From: Streptomyces celluloflavus
GTDB taxonomy: Bacteria; Actinomycetota; Actinomycetes; Streptomycetales; Streptomycetaceae
Direction: 5' to 3'
DNA length: 55,016 nt
Assembly (NCBI GenBank): GCA_000720995.1
Contig: JOEL01000043.1
Span: 1-55,016 of the forward strand
Notes under the pieces: generated by a model
What the model was told of the DNA's origin: nothing
What the model saw: the letters and a program-made list of their open reading frames with translations, nothing else
The model's database searches: none
Translations under genes and position numbers: made by a program
Shown here: in pieces, positions 1 to 9,000 of the stretch
Layout of the letters: every line of letters starts with the position of its first letter
Numbering within the stretch: the stretch's first letter is position 1

Positions 1-85
1 AGCGAACGCGGGAGACCAGCGCATCCAACACCGTTCGGGACGCGCGCAGTTCCGGGAGCTGGCAGCAAATGCCACTCCTGAACAC
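1..85 (-). other. possible 5' end of an unidentified gene, cut by the left edge
   Basis: On the minus strand a GTG at 85 opens a frame that runs off the left edge. It includes a protein-like stretch (ELRASRTVLDALVSRVR). No ribosome binding site is evident and the fragment is too short to name. It abuts the truncated PhzF remnant, so it may belong to whatever replaced the front of that gene. A mobile element is possible but not shown. Confidence 0.15.
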
Positions 86-92
86 TGTTTAG

Positions 93-338
93 GAACGGTG
101 GCTCTATGCCTGGGCCTGGCAGGACGAGGCCGCCGGAGTGGTCCGCGCACGGGCCTTCCCGCGCCGGGGCGACGCCATCGTGGAGGACGAGGCGACCGGC
201 GCCGCCGCACTCCTGCTGACCCATGAACTGGGCCGCCCCCTGGACATCCGCCAGGGAACGGGCTCGCAGATCCTCACCCGCCCCCACCCGGACGGCACCA
301 TCGAGGTCGGCGGCCGGGTACGCGCCGATACGCCGTAA
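93..338 (+). pseudogene. C-terminal remnant of a PhzF-family isomerase
   Basis: The frame reads LYAWQDEAAG, then an EDEATGAAA motif, and ends in a stop at 336-338. This matches the C-terminal part of PhzF-like epimerases/isomerases, where the E-D-x-A-T-G-x-A-A segment lies in the second half of a protein of about 280 residues. Only about 80 codons remain, and an in-frame stop at 90-92 closes the reading frame just before similarity begins. The front of the gene was therefore lost by a deletion or insertion near position 90, not by the window edge alone. An internal GTG at 138 could start a 66-residue peptide, but that would lack the substrate pocket. Most likely a decaying pseudogene. Confidence 0.55.
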
Positions 339-369
339 CGGCTCGTAGGCCCGGAGCGAGGCGCCCCGC

Positions 370-410
370 GCCCGTACGCCGCAGCCCATATCCGGCTACG
401 GCGTACGGGC
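370..410. terminator. 12-bp stem-loop between convergent genes
   Basis: GCCCGTACGCCG (370-381) is perfectly repeated in inverse at 399-410 with a 17-nt loop. It lies between the end of the PhzF remnant on the plus strand and the end of the heme oxygenase gene on the minus strand. It has no T-run, as is common for Streptomyces terminators. It could serve both strands. Confidence 0.5.
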
Positions 411-552
411 TCCGGCGTACGAACCGTGCGGGGGGCGTCGGTGCGGCGAGCGCCTGCGCAGGGAGCGCCGACCCCGGACGGCGGCCCCGGACTGCGGGCC
501 CCGACCCACGGCCGCCGGCCCGCTCGGCCTGTAGGCTCCGCGCCCCACCCGC

Positions 553-1242
553 CTACGCGCTCAGCGGGAACTGCTCGCCGAGCTCCTGGAAGACCGCGCT
601 GTTCAGTGCGAACGCGCGCTTGCACTCGTCGACCACCCGCTGCTTCTCCAGGTCGTCCACCGGCAGTGCGTCCAGCAGCTCGCGGTACTCGCGCTTGAAG
701 GCGGAGGGATTGCCGATGCCTTCGAAGACGTAGAACCGCACGCCGTCGCCCTTGCGGGCGAAGCCCCAGGTCTTCTCCGCCGTGCCGCGGATGATCTGGC
801 CGCCGGAGAGGTCGCCCAGATAGCGGGTGTAGTGGTGGGCGACATAGCCGGCCGGCCAGTCCCGGGCGCAGGTGGTGATCCGGTCGGCGTACGCGGCGGT
901 GGCCGCCAGCGGCTCCAGGCCGTTTCGCCAGGACGAGCCGCCCAGGTGGGTGAGGTCGCGCTCCAGTTCGGCGGTGCGGGCCAGCTCGGGGCGGATGAAG
1001 GGGCCCGCGACCGGGTCCTGGGCGAGCGCCGCGGAGGCCCCCTCCAGTGCGCGGTAGACGAACCACAGCTGCTCCGTGTAGCGCCGGTAGGCCGGGACGC
1101 CGAGCCTGCCGCCGAGGAGATCGCTCATGAAGGAGGAGTTCTCGGCCTCGGTGTGCTGCTGGTGTGACGCGGTGCGGATGACCGTCGAGAACGGTGTGGA
1201 CGGCGCCGACGGCGCGGACGGGGTCGGGCTGGGCGCTTCCAA
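553..1242 (-). CDS. hmuO: heme oxygenase (biliverdin-producing)
   Basis: Oxidative cleavage of heme to biliverdin, CO and iron; a cytosolic iron-acquisition enzyme. The 229-residue product has the family hallmarks: the proximal heme ligand region TASHQQHTEAE (His30 is the likely axial ligand) and the distal helix YLGDLSGGQIIRG (about 141-153). An Ala/Ser/Pro-rich 20-residue N-terminal tail precedes the domain. The start is a TTG at 1242, chosen because GGAGGT lies 7 nt upstream and no better start is nearby. The gene stands alone. Two DmdR/IdeR-type iron boxes lie about 60-90 nt upstream, so it should be repressed when iron is plentiful. Family assignment is firm; use of the TTG start is inferred. 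Confidence 0.9.
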   Translation of the reverse strand: MEAPSPTPSAPSAPSTPFSTVIRTASHQQHTEAENSSFMSDLLGGRLGVPAYRRYTEQLWFVYRALEGASAALAQDPVAGPFIRPELARTAELERDLTHLGGSSWRNGLEPLAATAAYADRITTCARDWPAGYVAHHYTRYLGDLSGGQIIRGTAEKTWGFARKGDGVRFYVFEGIGNPSAFKREYRELLDALPVDDLEKQRVVDECKRAFALNSAVFQELGEQFPLSA

Positions 1243-1294
1243 GGCGGACCTCCGGGGACCGAGGGGGAGCGGACGGGAACAGGTCGATTCCGCT

Positions 1295-1331
1295 AGAACT
1301 TAGGCTTACCTAACTACTTAGGCTTACCTAA
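1295..1331 (-). promoter_or_regulatory. tandem DmdR/IdeR-type iron boxes upstream of heme oxygenase
   Basis: TTAGGCTTACCTAA occurs at 1300-1313 and again at 1318-1331, 18 bp apart. The first copy with its left flank matches the 19-bp DtxR-family consensus TTAGGTTAGGCTAACCTAA at about 15 positions. Two boxes on one helical face suggest two bound dimer pairs and tight iron-dependent repression of the gene ending at 553. Confidence 0.8.
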
Positions 1332-1381
1332 GTCAACCTGTTCCCGACGCCCTGTCGGTAAAAAGCCTACCCCTGGACAGA

Positions 1382-2239
1382 TCAGGGAAGCGTGAGGATT
1401 TCGGCGCCCGTCTCCGTCACGACGAGGGTGTGCTCGAACTGCGCGGTGCGCTTGCGGTCCTTGGTCACGACCGTCCAGCCGTCGTCCCACATGTCGTAGT
1501 CGTGGCTGCCCAGCGTCAGCATCGGCTCGATCGTGAAGGTCATACCGGGCTTGATGTCGGTGGTGTGGTGCGGGCTGTCGTAGTGCGGCACGATCAGGCC
1601 GGAGTGGAAGGACGAGTTGATGCCGTGGCCGGTGAAGTCCCGGACCACGCCGTAGCCGAACCGCTTGGCGTAGGACTCGATGACCCGGCCGATGATGTTG
1701 ATCTGTCGGCCCGGCTTGACCGCCTTGATCGCGCGGTTGAGCGCCTCGCGGGTGCGCTCCACCAGCAGTGCCGACTCCTCGTCCGCCTCGCCGCACAGGT
1801 AGGTGGCGTTGTTGTCGCCGTGCACACCGTTGATGTAGGCGGTGACGTCCAGGTTCACGATGTCGCCGTCCTTGAGGACGGTCGAGTCCGGGATGCCGTG
1901 GCAGATGACCTCGTTGAGCGAGGAGCACAGCGACTTGGGGAAGCCGCGGTAGCCGAGCGTGGAGGGGTAGGCGCCGTGGTCGCACATGAACTCGTGGGCG
2001 ACCCGGTCCAGTTCATCGGTGGTCACGCCCGGCGCGATGAGCTTCGCGGCCTCCGCCATCGCCTGTGCGGCGATCCGGCCGGCGATCCGCATCCGCTCGA
2101 TCGTTTCGGCGTCCTGCACCTCGGGCCCCGTATAAGGGGTGGGCGCGTCCTTCCCGACGTACTCGGGGCGCGGGATGGAGGCGGGGACGGGGCGGGCGGG
2201 GGAGATGCTCCCCGGGACAAGAAGCGACTGGCCAGACAT
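1382..2239 (-). CDS. map: methionine aminopeptidase, type I
   Basis: Removes the initiator methionine from nascent proteins; cytosolic, two divalent metals. The 285-residue protein has all five metal ligands in order: Asp131 (VNLDVTAY), Asp142 (VHGDNN), His205 (FTGHGI), Glu238 (FTIEPM) and Glu269 (QFEHTL), plus the substrate-binding CHG around His114. A 40-residue Pro-rich N-terminal extension with PxxPxPxY-like segments precedes the catalytic fold, as in the longer of the actinobacterial MetAPs. Start ATG at 2239. It is divergent from the small gene at 2307, separated by a 67-bp shared promoter region. Confidence 0.95.
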   Translation of the reverse strand: MSGQSLLVPGSISPARPVPASIPRPEYVGKDAPTPYTGPEVQDAETIERMRIAGRIAAQAMAEAAKLIAPGVTTDELDRVAHEFMCDHGAYPSTLGYRGFPKSLCSSLNEVICHGIPDSTVLKDGDIVNLDVTAYINGVHGDNNATYLCGEADEESALLVERTREALNRAIKAVKPGRQINIIGRVIESYAKRFGYGVVRDFTGHGINSSFHSGLIVPHYDSPHHTTDIKPGMTFTIEPMLTLGSHDYDMWDDGWTVVTKDRKRTAQFEHTLVVTETGAEILTLP

Positions 2240-2306
2240 GCCAGCGAGTGTATCCGCGGGCCATCGGGCAGGATGGCGGCACAGGAGTCACCCACAGGAG
2301 GCGGCA

Positions 2307-2591
2307 ATGGCGCTGTTCAAGAGGCGTACGGTCGGCAAACCCGGCGAATGGTTCTACTGCCTCCGCCACCAGAAGGTCGAGGAGGGCCCCGAGTGCCGGG
2401 CCGCCGACCGCTTCGGCCCGTACGCCACCCGCGAGGAGGCGGCGCACGCCATGGACACGGCGCGCGAGCGCAACCTGGAGTGGGAGACCGACCCCCGCTG
2501 GCACGACAAGGGCAAGGGGCCGGACGAGAGCACGGACACGGGTTCGGGCTCGGGTGAGGGCAAGGGCTCGGGCGAGGGCGAAGACCGGTAG
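2307..2591 (+). CDS. small conserved hypothetical protein
   Basis: A 94-residue hydrophilic protein. The ATG at 2307 is preceded by AGGAGG at ideal spacing, which fixes the start over the longer open frame. The N-terminal 60 residues are compact (FYCLRHQKVEEGPECRAADRFGPY, shown here only as features: two Cys, many aromatics, and a following EEAAHAMDTA helix that resembles SPOR-like or short regulatory folds). The last 25 residues are a Gly/Ser/Glu low-complexity tail (repeated GSGEGK-like units) and may be variable between strains. No enzyme motif is visible. Function unknown. Confidence 0.75.
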   Translation: MALFKRRTVGKPGEWFYCLRHQKVEEGPECRAADRFGPYATREEAAHAMDTARERNLEWETDPRWHDKGKGPDESTDTGSGSGEGKGSGEGEDR

Positions 2592-2737
2592 CGGGGGCGG
2601 ATGCGGGGGAGCGGTGCGAGCTCCCGTCAGTCGGCCATGGGCCCGCCGTCCGCCTGCCCTGGGCTCAGGCCGGGCTCGGCCGCCGGACCCCGGCACCGCA
2701 CCGGGCGGGGCCCGTCCGGGCCGGTGGCGGCCGGGGA

Positions 2738-3463
2738 TCACCAGCGTGGGGGCGGCGGTGCGGTCAGTTCGTCGGCGAGCCGGGCCAGTCGGTCGCGGAA
2801 GCGGCGGCGCCCGGGGGCGGCCCGGCCCGGCGGCTGCCCAGGGAGCGATGCGGGTCCGCCGTGCTCCCCGGCGGCCGTGCTGACCAGGTGCTGAAGCGTG
2901 TCATGGTCGGGGCCGGGCATGGATCCGGGACCGATGTCAGGACCGATGTCCATGCCCATGCCGATGTCGATACCGGTGCCGGGACCTGCCGGTCCGGCGG
3001 TTCCGGGGGCGGTCGGCGGGGCGGCGAGCGCGTCATGGGCCAGTGCGTGCAGCTCGCGGTCGCCGCCGTCCAGCGCGAGCACCGTCGCGCCGTTGCGCCG
3101 TGCGTCGTGCACCCGCTCCAGCAGCCCGGCCCCCGGCTGCTCCGGCGTCACGACCAGCAGCGTCGTGCCGCGCCCGGCCGCCGCCAGCCGGCCGAGCCCC
3201 ACCGACAGATGGGCCGGCACCCCGGCGCGTACGTGGTGCCGCACCAGCGTCGGCGACAGCTCCGGCAGCCCCGACCAGGCGGCCTCGTCGTCGAGATGCG
3301 CGGCCAGGTGCCAGGGCTCGTACGTGGCGCTGCCGACCAGCAGCAGCCCGCCGCCGTGCCGGGTGACACCGGCGCGTAGCGCCCCGGCGAAGCGGCGGCT
3401 GGCCTGCACCCATTCGGTGCCGGCGAGGACCTCGCGCAGCAGCGCGACCCGTGACGCATCCAT
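2738..3463 (-). CDS. conserved hypothetical protein, SIS/Rossmann-like N-terminal part
   Basis: A 241-residue cytosolic protein. Residues 1-130 look like an alpha/beta fold with alternating hydrophobic strands (GGLLLVGSATYEPW, GTTLLVVTPEQPGAG, ATVLALDGGD), reminiscent of sugar-isomerase (SIS) domains but without a diagnostic motif. Residues about 140-175 are a low-complexity segment of Gly, Ile, Met, Pro and Asp repeats (for example GIDIGMGMDIGPDIGPG). The end is basic (RRRFRDRLARLADEL). ATG 3463 is chosen because GGATGCGGGG lies just upstream; an in-frame ATG 51 nt earlier is less likely. It is divergent from npdG. Function unknown. Confidence 0.65.
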   Translation of the reverse strand: MDASRVALLREVLAGTEWVQASRRFAGALRAGVTRHGGGLLLVGSATYEPWHLAAHLDDEAAWSGLPELSPTLVRHHVRAGVPAHLSVGLGRLAAAGRGTTLLVVTPEQPGAGLLERVHDARRNGATVLALDGGDRELHALAHDALAAPPTAPGTAGPAGPGTGIDIGMGMDIGPDIGPGSMPGPDHDTLQHLVSTAAGEHGGPASLPGQPPGRAAPGRRRFRDRLARLADELTAPPPPRW

Positions 3464-3785
3464 GGCCCCGCATCCTGCCGCGGCACCACCCCGCCCGGTG
3501 ATCGCTCCCATTGGCGTCACCCGTACGGGAGCTGGTGCGGTATCTCGTACGGGCCGGTGGCGGGTTGTGGCCCCGCCGCGGCCGGCCGCCAACTGGTGCT
3601 CCACCCCTGCCCGGTGGGTGGCGCCGCCCATGTCCGCGGTGCCGCCGACGCTGTTTCAGCGGTACCGGCGGGCGGGTCCCGCCGAGGGCGGTGCGCAGAC
3701 GTGACCGCGGGGCCGGAGTGCCGGTGGCGCGGGTGGGCCGACGGCGCCAGGATGCCGCCGGTGAAGGCGTGACAGTATCGCTGTC
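3464..3785. promoter_or_regulatory. divergent intergenic region with a palindrome at the npdG start
   Basis: This 322-nt gap separates the divergent genes at 2738-3463 and 3786-4517. I see no convincing gene in it. TGACAG-N5-CTGTCA (3770-3786) overlaps the first base of the npdG start codon and could be an operator. Little space remains for a ribosome binding site there, and a leaderless transcript is possible. Confidence 0.35.
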
Positions 3786-4517
3786 ATGACTACTCCTGAC
3801 GCTGCTCAGCCCGTGAACATCGCGACCGTCGCCAAGGCCGCCCTCAAGCGCGATCCCTGGGACCTGCCGGATGTCTCCGGCCTCGTTGTCGGCGTCCTCG
3901 GCGGCACCGGTGACCAGGGGCGCGGCCTGGCCTACCGGTTCGCCAAGGCCGGCCAGAAGGTGATCATCGGCTCCCGGGCCGCCGAGCGTGCGCAGACCGC
4001 GGCCGGGGAACTCGGCCTGGGCATCGAGGGCGCGGCCAACGCCGACTGCGCCCGGCGCAGCGATGTCGTGATCGTCGCCGTGCCCTGGGAGGGCCACGCC
4101 GAGACCCTGGAATCCCTCCGCGCGGAGCTGGCCGGCAAGATCGTCATCGACTGCGTCAATCCGCTCGGCTTCGACAAGAAGGGCGCCTTCGCGCTCAAGC
4201 CGGCCGAGGGCAGCGCCGCCGAGCAGGCCGCGGCCCTGCTCCCCGACTCCAGGGTCACCGCCGCCTTCCACCACCTGTCCGCGGTGCTGCTCCAGGACCC
4301 GGAGACCGCGGAGATCAACACCGATGTGATGGTGCTCGGCGAGGCCCGCGCGGACACCGACGTGGTGCAGGCGCTGGCCGCCCGCATCCCCGGTATGCGC
4401 GGCGTCTTCGCGGGCCGGTTGCGCAACGCCCACCAGGTCGAATCGCTGGTCGCGAACCTGGTCTCGGTCAACCGCCGCTACAAGGCACACGCCGGCCTCC
4501 GGGTCACGGACGTCTGA
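3786..4517 (+). CDS. npdG: NADPH-dependent F420 reductase
   Basis: Transfers hydride between NADPH and coenzyme F420, supplying reduced F420 to F420-dependent oxidoreductases in actinomycetes. The 243-residue protein has an N-terminal Rossmann fold with the family form of the dinucleotide loop (VLGGTGDQGRGLAYRFA, about 36-52) followed by a basic patch (IGSRAAERA) that binds the NADPH 2'-phosphate. It continues with DVVIVAVPWEGH and CVNPLGF, which are typical of NpdG/Fno. Start ATG 3786. A single gene with no linked F420 genes in the window. Confidence 0.93.
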   Translation: MTTPDAAQPVNIATVAKAALKRDPWDLPDVSGLVVGVLGGTGDQGRGLAYRFAKAGQKVIIGSRAAERAQTAAGELGLGIEGAANADCARRSDVVIVAVPWEGHAETLESLRAELAGKIVIDCVNPLGFDKKGAFALKPAEGSAAEQAAALLPDSRVTAAFHHLSAVLLQDPETAEINTDVMVLGEARADTDVVQALAARIPGMRGVFAGRLRNAHQVESLVANLVSVNRRYKAHAGLRVTDV

Positions 4518-4577
4518 GCCGAACACGGACTTCTGAGCCGGTCACGCATGTCCGGGCCGGTCACGCACGTCCGGGCC
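4501..4577. repeat. four tandem copies of a 19-20 bp unit at the npdG 3' end
   Basis: Units lie at 4501-4520, 4521-4539, 4540-4558 and 4559-4577, built around GGTCACGCANGTCCGGGCC. The first copy encodes the npdG C-terminus and stop. The last two differ by one base. This looks like a recent duplication of the gene end into the intergenic space. Confidence 0.7.
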
Positions 4578-4704
4578 CGGCGCGCCGGAGGCCGGTCGCG
4601 GACGGCGGGCCGGGCCGTGGCGCCGCACGGGCCCGCGTGGGGCACGAACGGGGCATGGGGGACACTGGGGAGGACCGCGCCACCCCCGACAGGAGCCGAC
4701 CCCC

Positions 4705-4947
4705 ATGCCCTCCGTGCCCTCGTCCCGCCCGGCCCCGCGACTCGCCGTCTGGGCCGCCGTCGTGTGCGTCCTCGCCGTCGCCGCGGCCGTTGTCTCCTTC
4801 GCACGGGGCAGCTGGCTCGGCGTCGTATGGATCCTGATGGCCGGTATCTCCAGCAACATGGCGTGGTTCTACGTACGCAAGGCGAAGCTGGACCGGGCGG
4901 CACAGGCGGACCGGGCGGCGCAGCCCGGCGCGGCGGCGTCCGGCTGA
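4705..4947 (+). CDS. small two-helix membrane protein
   Basis: An 80-residue protein with two predicted transmembrane segments, about 11-32 (LAVWAAVVCVLAVAAAVV) and 36-56 (GVVWILMAGISSNMAWFYV), and a charged Ala-rich tail (KAKLDRAAQADRAAQ). ATG 4705 is preceded by AGGAG 8 nt away. It stands alone between npdG and the convergent peptidase gene. Function unknown. Confidence 0.65.
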   Translation: MPSVPSSRPAPRLAVWAAVVCVLAVAAAVVSFARGSWLGVVWILMAGISSNMAWFYVRKAKLDRAAQADRAAQPGAAASG

Positions 4948-5009
4948 CGCCGCCGGGTGCGCCGCGACACCGCCCGCCGGGTGCGCCGCGACACCCGCCC
5001 GCCGGTGCG

Positions 5010-5828
5010 CTACGTCAGTGCCTGGCCGATGCCGGTGACCGGCGGGATCTGCGGTTCGCCCTGCCAGAAGCGGAACAGCTCCCGGCCCCAGTAGCTGTCC
5101 CAGTTGGAGACGCCCAGGGCGCGCAGGATCGCGTCCACCAGGTCGAAGAACACGTGGTTGATCTCCGGCACCCAGAGCAGCCCGAAGACCGCCAGCAGCC
5201 CGAACGGCGCGAACGGCTCCACCTGGCGCCGCAGCCGGTGCGACAGCCACGGCTCGATCACGCCGTAGCCGTCCAGCCCCGGGACCGGCAGGAAGTTCAA
5301 GATCGCCGCCGTCACCTGCAACAGCGCCAGGAACGCCAGCGCGTAGCGGAACGCGGCGGGCACTCCGGCCAGCTGGTGGAGCCAGAACGGCGCGGTCACC
5401 ACCGCGGCGAACAGGATGTTCGTCAGCGGTCCGGCCGCCGAGATCAGGCTGTGCCGCCAGCGCCCCCGGATGCGGCTCCGCTCGATGAATACCGCGCCGC
5501 CCGGCAGCCCGAACCCGCCCAGGATCACGAAGAGCACCGGCAGCACGATGCTCAGCAGCGCATGCGTGTACTTCAGGGGGTTCAGCGTCAGATAGCCCTT
5601 GGCCTCCACCGAGATGTCGCCGCTGTGCAGCGCGGTGCGGGCGTGCGCGTACTCGTGCAGACAGAGCGACACCACCCAGCCGGACACCACGAACACGAAC
5701 ACCGCGAAGCCGGTGCCCGCCGCGAGCGCCCCGCTCCACACGGCCCATCCCGACACCGCCAGGACGGCGACGAGCGCGAGGAAGACCGGGCTGATGCGTC
5801 GGTCGGCGCGCCGGATTGCTGTGGTCAT
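5010..5828 (-). CDS. site-2 protease family (M50) membrane metallopeptidase
   Basis: A 272-residue polytopic protein. The zinc site HEYAH (58-62) lies in a transmembrane helix, and the third ligand is probably Asp186 in PVPGLDGYG, the equivalent of the family NPDG motif. At least five further hydrophobic segments are present. Family members cut substrates inside the membrane, often anti-sigma factors, but no PDZ domain is present and no partner is adjacent. ATG 5828 is preferred over upstream in-frame codons because GGGAG lies 8-9 nt upstream. Substrate unknown. Confidence 0.85.
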   Translation of the reverse strand: MTTAIRRADRRISPVFLALVAVLAVSGWAVWSGALAAGTGFAVFVFVVSGWVVSLCLHEYAHARTALHSGDISVEAKGYLTLNPLKYTHALLSIVLPVLFVILGGFGLPGGAVFIERSRIRGRWRHSLISAAGPLTNILFAAVVTAPFWLHQLAGVPAAFRYALAFLALLQVTAAILNFLPVPGLDGYGVIEPWLSHRLRRQVEPFAPFGLLAVFGLLWVPEINHVFFDLVDAILRALGVSNWDSYWGRELFRFWQGEPQIPPVTGIGQALT

Positions 5829-5999
5829 CGTCTGCGGCTCCCGGAGGTCTGGTGGTGGGCAGCCCGACCGTATCCACGGAACGGCGCCCGGTGCACGGAA
5901 AAGGCCCGTGTGCGGAAAACGAGGCGCGGTGCTCCCGGGGTTCCGGGCAGGCTGGACCCAGGGGCGGATTTCCGGGTACGGCCGGGGCCTCGGCGGAGC

Positions 6000-6021
6000 C
6001 ATTTCAGGGACATTTCAGGGA
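6000..6021 (+). promoter_or_regulatory. perfect 11-bp tandem repeat, candidate SARP binding site
   Basis: CATTTCAGGGA occurs twice without a gap (6000-6010, 6011-6021), about 37-58 nt before the SARP start. Known SARP sites are direct heptamers repeated at 11-bp spacing next to the -10 region, and TTCAGGG repeats here at exactly that spacing. The identity of the binding protein is inferred. Confidence 0.45.
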
Positions 6022-6057
6022 CACGGGAAGGGTGACCGGACAGTGGGCGGCACAGCC

Positions 6058-9000
6058 GTGAACGACAATGGGCCGGTGCGCTACGGAATCCTCGGCACCA
6101 CCCAGGCCGGCCGGGCCGACGGAACCCCCGTCGCCCTCGGCGGTGCACGACTGCGCGCCCTGCTCACCGCCCTCGCGCTGCGGCCCGGCCGGGCGCTGTC
6201 CCCGGACGTACTGATCGCCGACATCTGGGGCATGGACCCGCCCGCCGATGCGGCCGGTGCGCTGCAGGCCCTGGTCGGCCGGCTGCGCCGGGCCCTGGGC
6301 CGCACCGCGGTCGCCTCCGTCGACGGCGGCTACCGCCTGTGCGCCGAGCCCGACGCCGTCGACCTGCACCGCTTCGAACGGCTCGCGGCGGAGGGCGGCC
6401 GGGCACTCGCCGCCGCGGACCCGGCCCGCGCCGCCGTCCTCCTCGACGAGGCGCTGGCGCTCTGGCGCGGTCCGGCCCTCGCCGACCTGCCCGACGACCG
6501 TGTCGAGGCGGCCCGCGCCGAGACCCGCCGGCTGGACGCGCAGCGCACCCGGCTCGCCGCCGATCTCGCCCTCGGCCGGGCGGGCCAGGCGTTGCCCACG
6601 CTGGCCGCGCTCTGCCAGGACCATCCGCTGGACGAGCCGCTCCAGGCCCTGCGGCTGCGCGCGCTGCGCGATGCGGGCCGCACCGCCGAGGCGCTCGCCG
6701 CCTACGAGGAGATACGCACCGTCATCGCCGACCGCCTCGGCGCCGACCCCGGTCCCGAGCTCCGCGCCCTGCACGCGGAACTGCTCCGACCCGCGCCGGT
6801 CCGGGACGCGGCGCCGGCCCGGCGCGCGGCCACACCGCCGGGACCGGCTACCGGCCCGGGGCCGGCGGCACCGGCCGGGCCAGCCTCTGGAACCCCCGCC
6901 GCGCCCCACCAGGCCACCCCGCCCCCTTCCGGCACCCCGGCCACCACCGGCACCCCCACCGCGTACCCCGCCCCCGCCACGGACACCACCACCGGCACCC
7001 CCACCCCGGGAACGTCCGGCACTCCCACGGCTGGCCCCCGCACCCCCCTGGTCCCCGCCCGCCCCGGCAATCTCCGGGCCCGCCTCACCTCCTTCGTCGG
7101 CCGGGACACCGACCTGGCCGCGCTCCGCGCCGACCTGGCCGCGCACCGGCTGGTGACCCTGCTGGGGCCCGGCGGGGCCGGGAAGACGCGGCTGTCGCAG
7201 GAGGGCGCGGAGAGCGCGGTGGCCGCCGCGCCGGACGCCTGGCCGCACGGCGTCTGGCTGGCCGAACTCGCACCGCTCGACGATCCGCAGACCGTCCCCG
7301 AGGCGGTGCTCACCGCGCTCGGCGCCCGGGAGACCGTCGTCCGCAGCAGCGCCGTCGAGGGCCTGCGAGCCGCCGCCGACCCGACCGCACTGGACCCGCT
7401 CGCCCGGCTCGCCGAGCTCTGCGCCGACCGCCGGATGCTGCTGGTCCTCGACAACTGCGAGCATCTGATCGGCGCCGCCGCCGCGCTCGCCGAGCGGCTG
7501 CTCGCCGACTGCCCCGGGGTGACGGTGCTGGCGACCAGCCGCGAACCGCTGGCCGTACCGGGCGAGGTGCTGCGCCCCGTCGAACCGCTGCCCGACCCCG
7601 TCGCGCTGCGGCTGCTCGCCGACCGCGGCGCCGCCGCCCGCCCCGGCTTCCGTGTCGAGGACGACCGGGCCGCCTGCGCCGAGATCTGCCGTCGGCTGGA
7701 CGGACTCCCGCTGGCCATCGAACTCGCCGCCGCCCGGCTGCGGCTGCTCTCACCGCGGCAGATCGCCGACCGGCTCGACGACCGCTTCCGGCTGCTGACC
7801 AGCGGCAGCCGGACCCTGCTGCCCCGGCAGCAGACGCTGCGCGCGGTCGTGGACTGGTCCTGGGACCTGACCGACGAGCCCGAGCGCGCCGTGCTCCGCC
7901 GGCTGTCCGTCTTCGCCGGCGGCTGCGATCTGACCGCCGCCGAGGAGGTCTGCGCGGGCGGTGGCGTCGACGGGCGCGAGGTGGCCGGGCTGCTCGGCTC
8001 GCTGATCGACAAATCGCTGGTGGTGGCGGCGCCCGCACCGGACGGACAGATGCGCTACCGGCTGCTGGAGACCGTGGGGGAGTACGCGGGCGAGCGGCTG
8101 GACGAGGCCGGGGAGCGGGCCGGCGCCGAGCGCCGCCACCTCGTCGCCTACCGTGAACTGGCCCGCACCGCCGACCCGTTGCTGCGCGGCCACGGCCAGC
8201 GCGGCTGGCTGGAGCGGCTGGGGCTGGAACACGACAACCTGCGTACCGCGCTGCGCCGCGCCATCGCCGCCCGCGACGAACACGAGGCGCTCTGCCTGGT
8301 GCTGTCGATGCAGTGGTTCTGGTCGCTGCTCGATCTGCGCAGCGAGGCCCGCCAGTGGTCGGAGGCGGTCGGCGCGCTCGGCCCCGACCCCTTCGAACCG
8401 CCCGTCGGGCCCGCCCCCGACCTGTACGAATCGCCCATCGACCGGCCGCCGCCGCTGGCCCCCGAGCAGCTCCAGGAGGCCCGCCGGGAGGTCCGGCTGG
8501 TCGCCCTGTCCAGCCTGGAGACCGACGTCGAGGCGCTGCGGTCGCCGCGGATGGAGCGGCAGGTGGCGGGCATTCTCGCCGCCTACCGCGGCGGTATGCC
8601 GCAGACCTGCAAGCTGCCGGGCGTCCTGTGGTTCTACGCGGTGATGCTCAGCGGCTCGTTCGACGGCGTGCTGGACGAGGTCGAGAAGGCGGTGCGCGCC
8701 TGCCGCGAGTTCGGTTACGAATGGGAGCTCGCCTTCGTCCTGCAACTGCGCTCCAAGCTGCTCAACGACCAGCCCGGCGGACTGGAGCAGGCGGCCCGGG
8801 ACGCCGACGAATCGCTGCGGATCTTCATCCGGCTCGGCGACACCTGGGGCGCGGCCGAGGCGCTGGCGGGGCGCGGCGAAACCCGGGAGAAGCGCGGCGA
8901 GTACGGACTGGCGAAGCAGGACTACCGGGCGGCGATGGTCCACGCCGAGGACCTGGGCGCCCATGGCCAGACCCTGCTGCTGCGCACCCGGCTGGCCGGC

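Noticed and set aside
1-92. Insertion sequence at the left edge
   Set aside because: No terminal inverted repeat or recognisable transposase segment in the 92 bases available.
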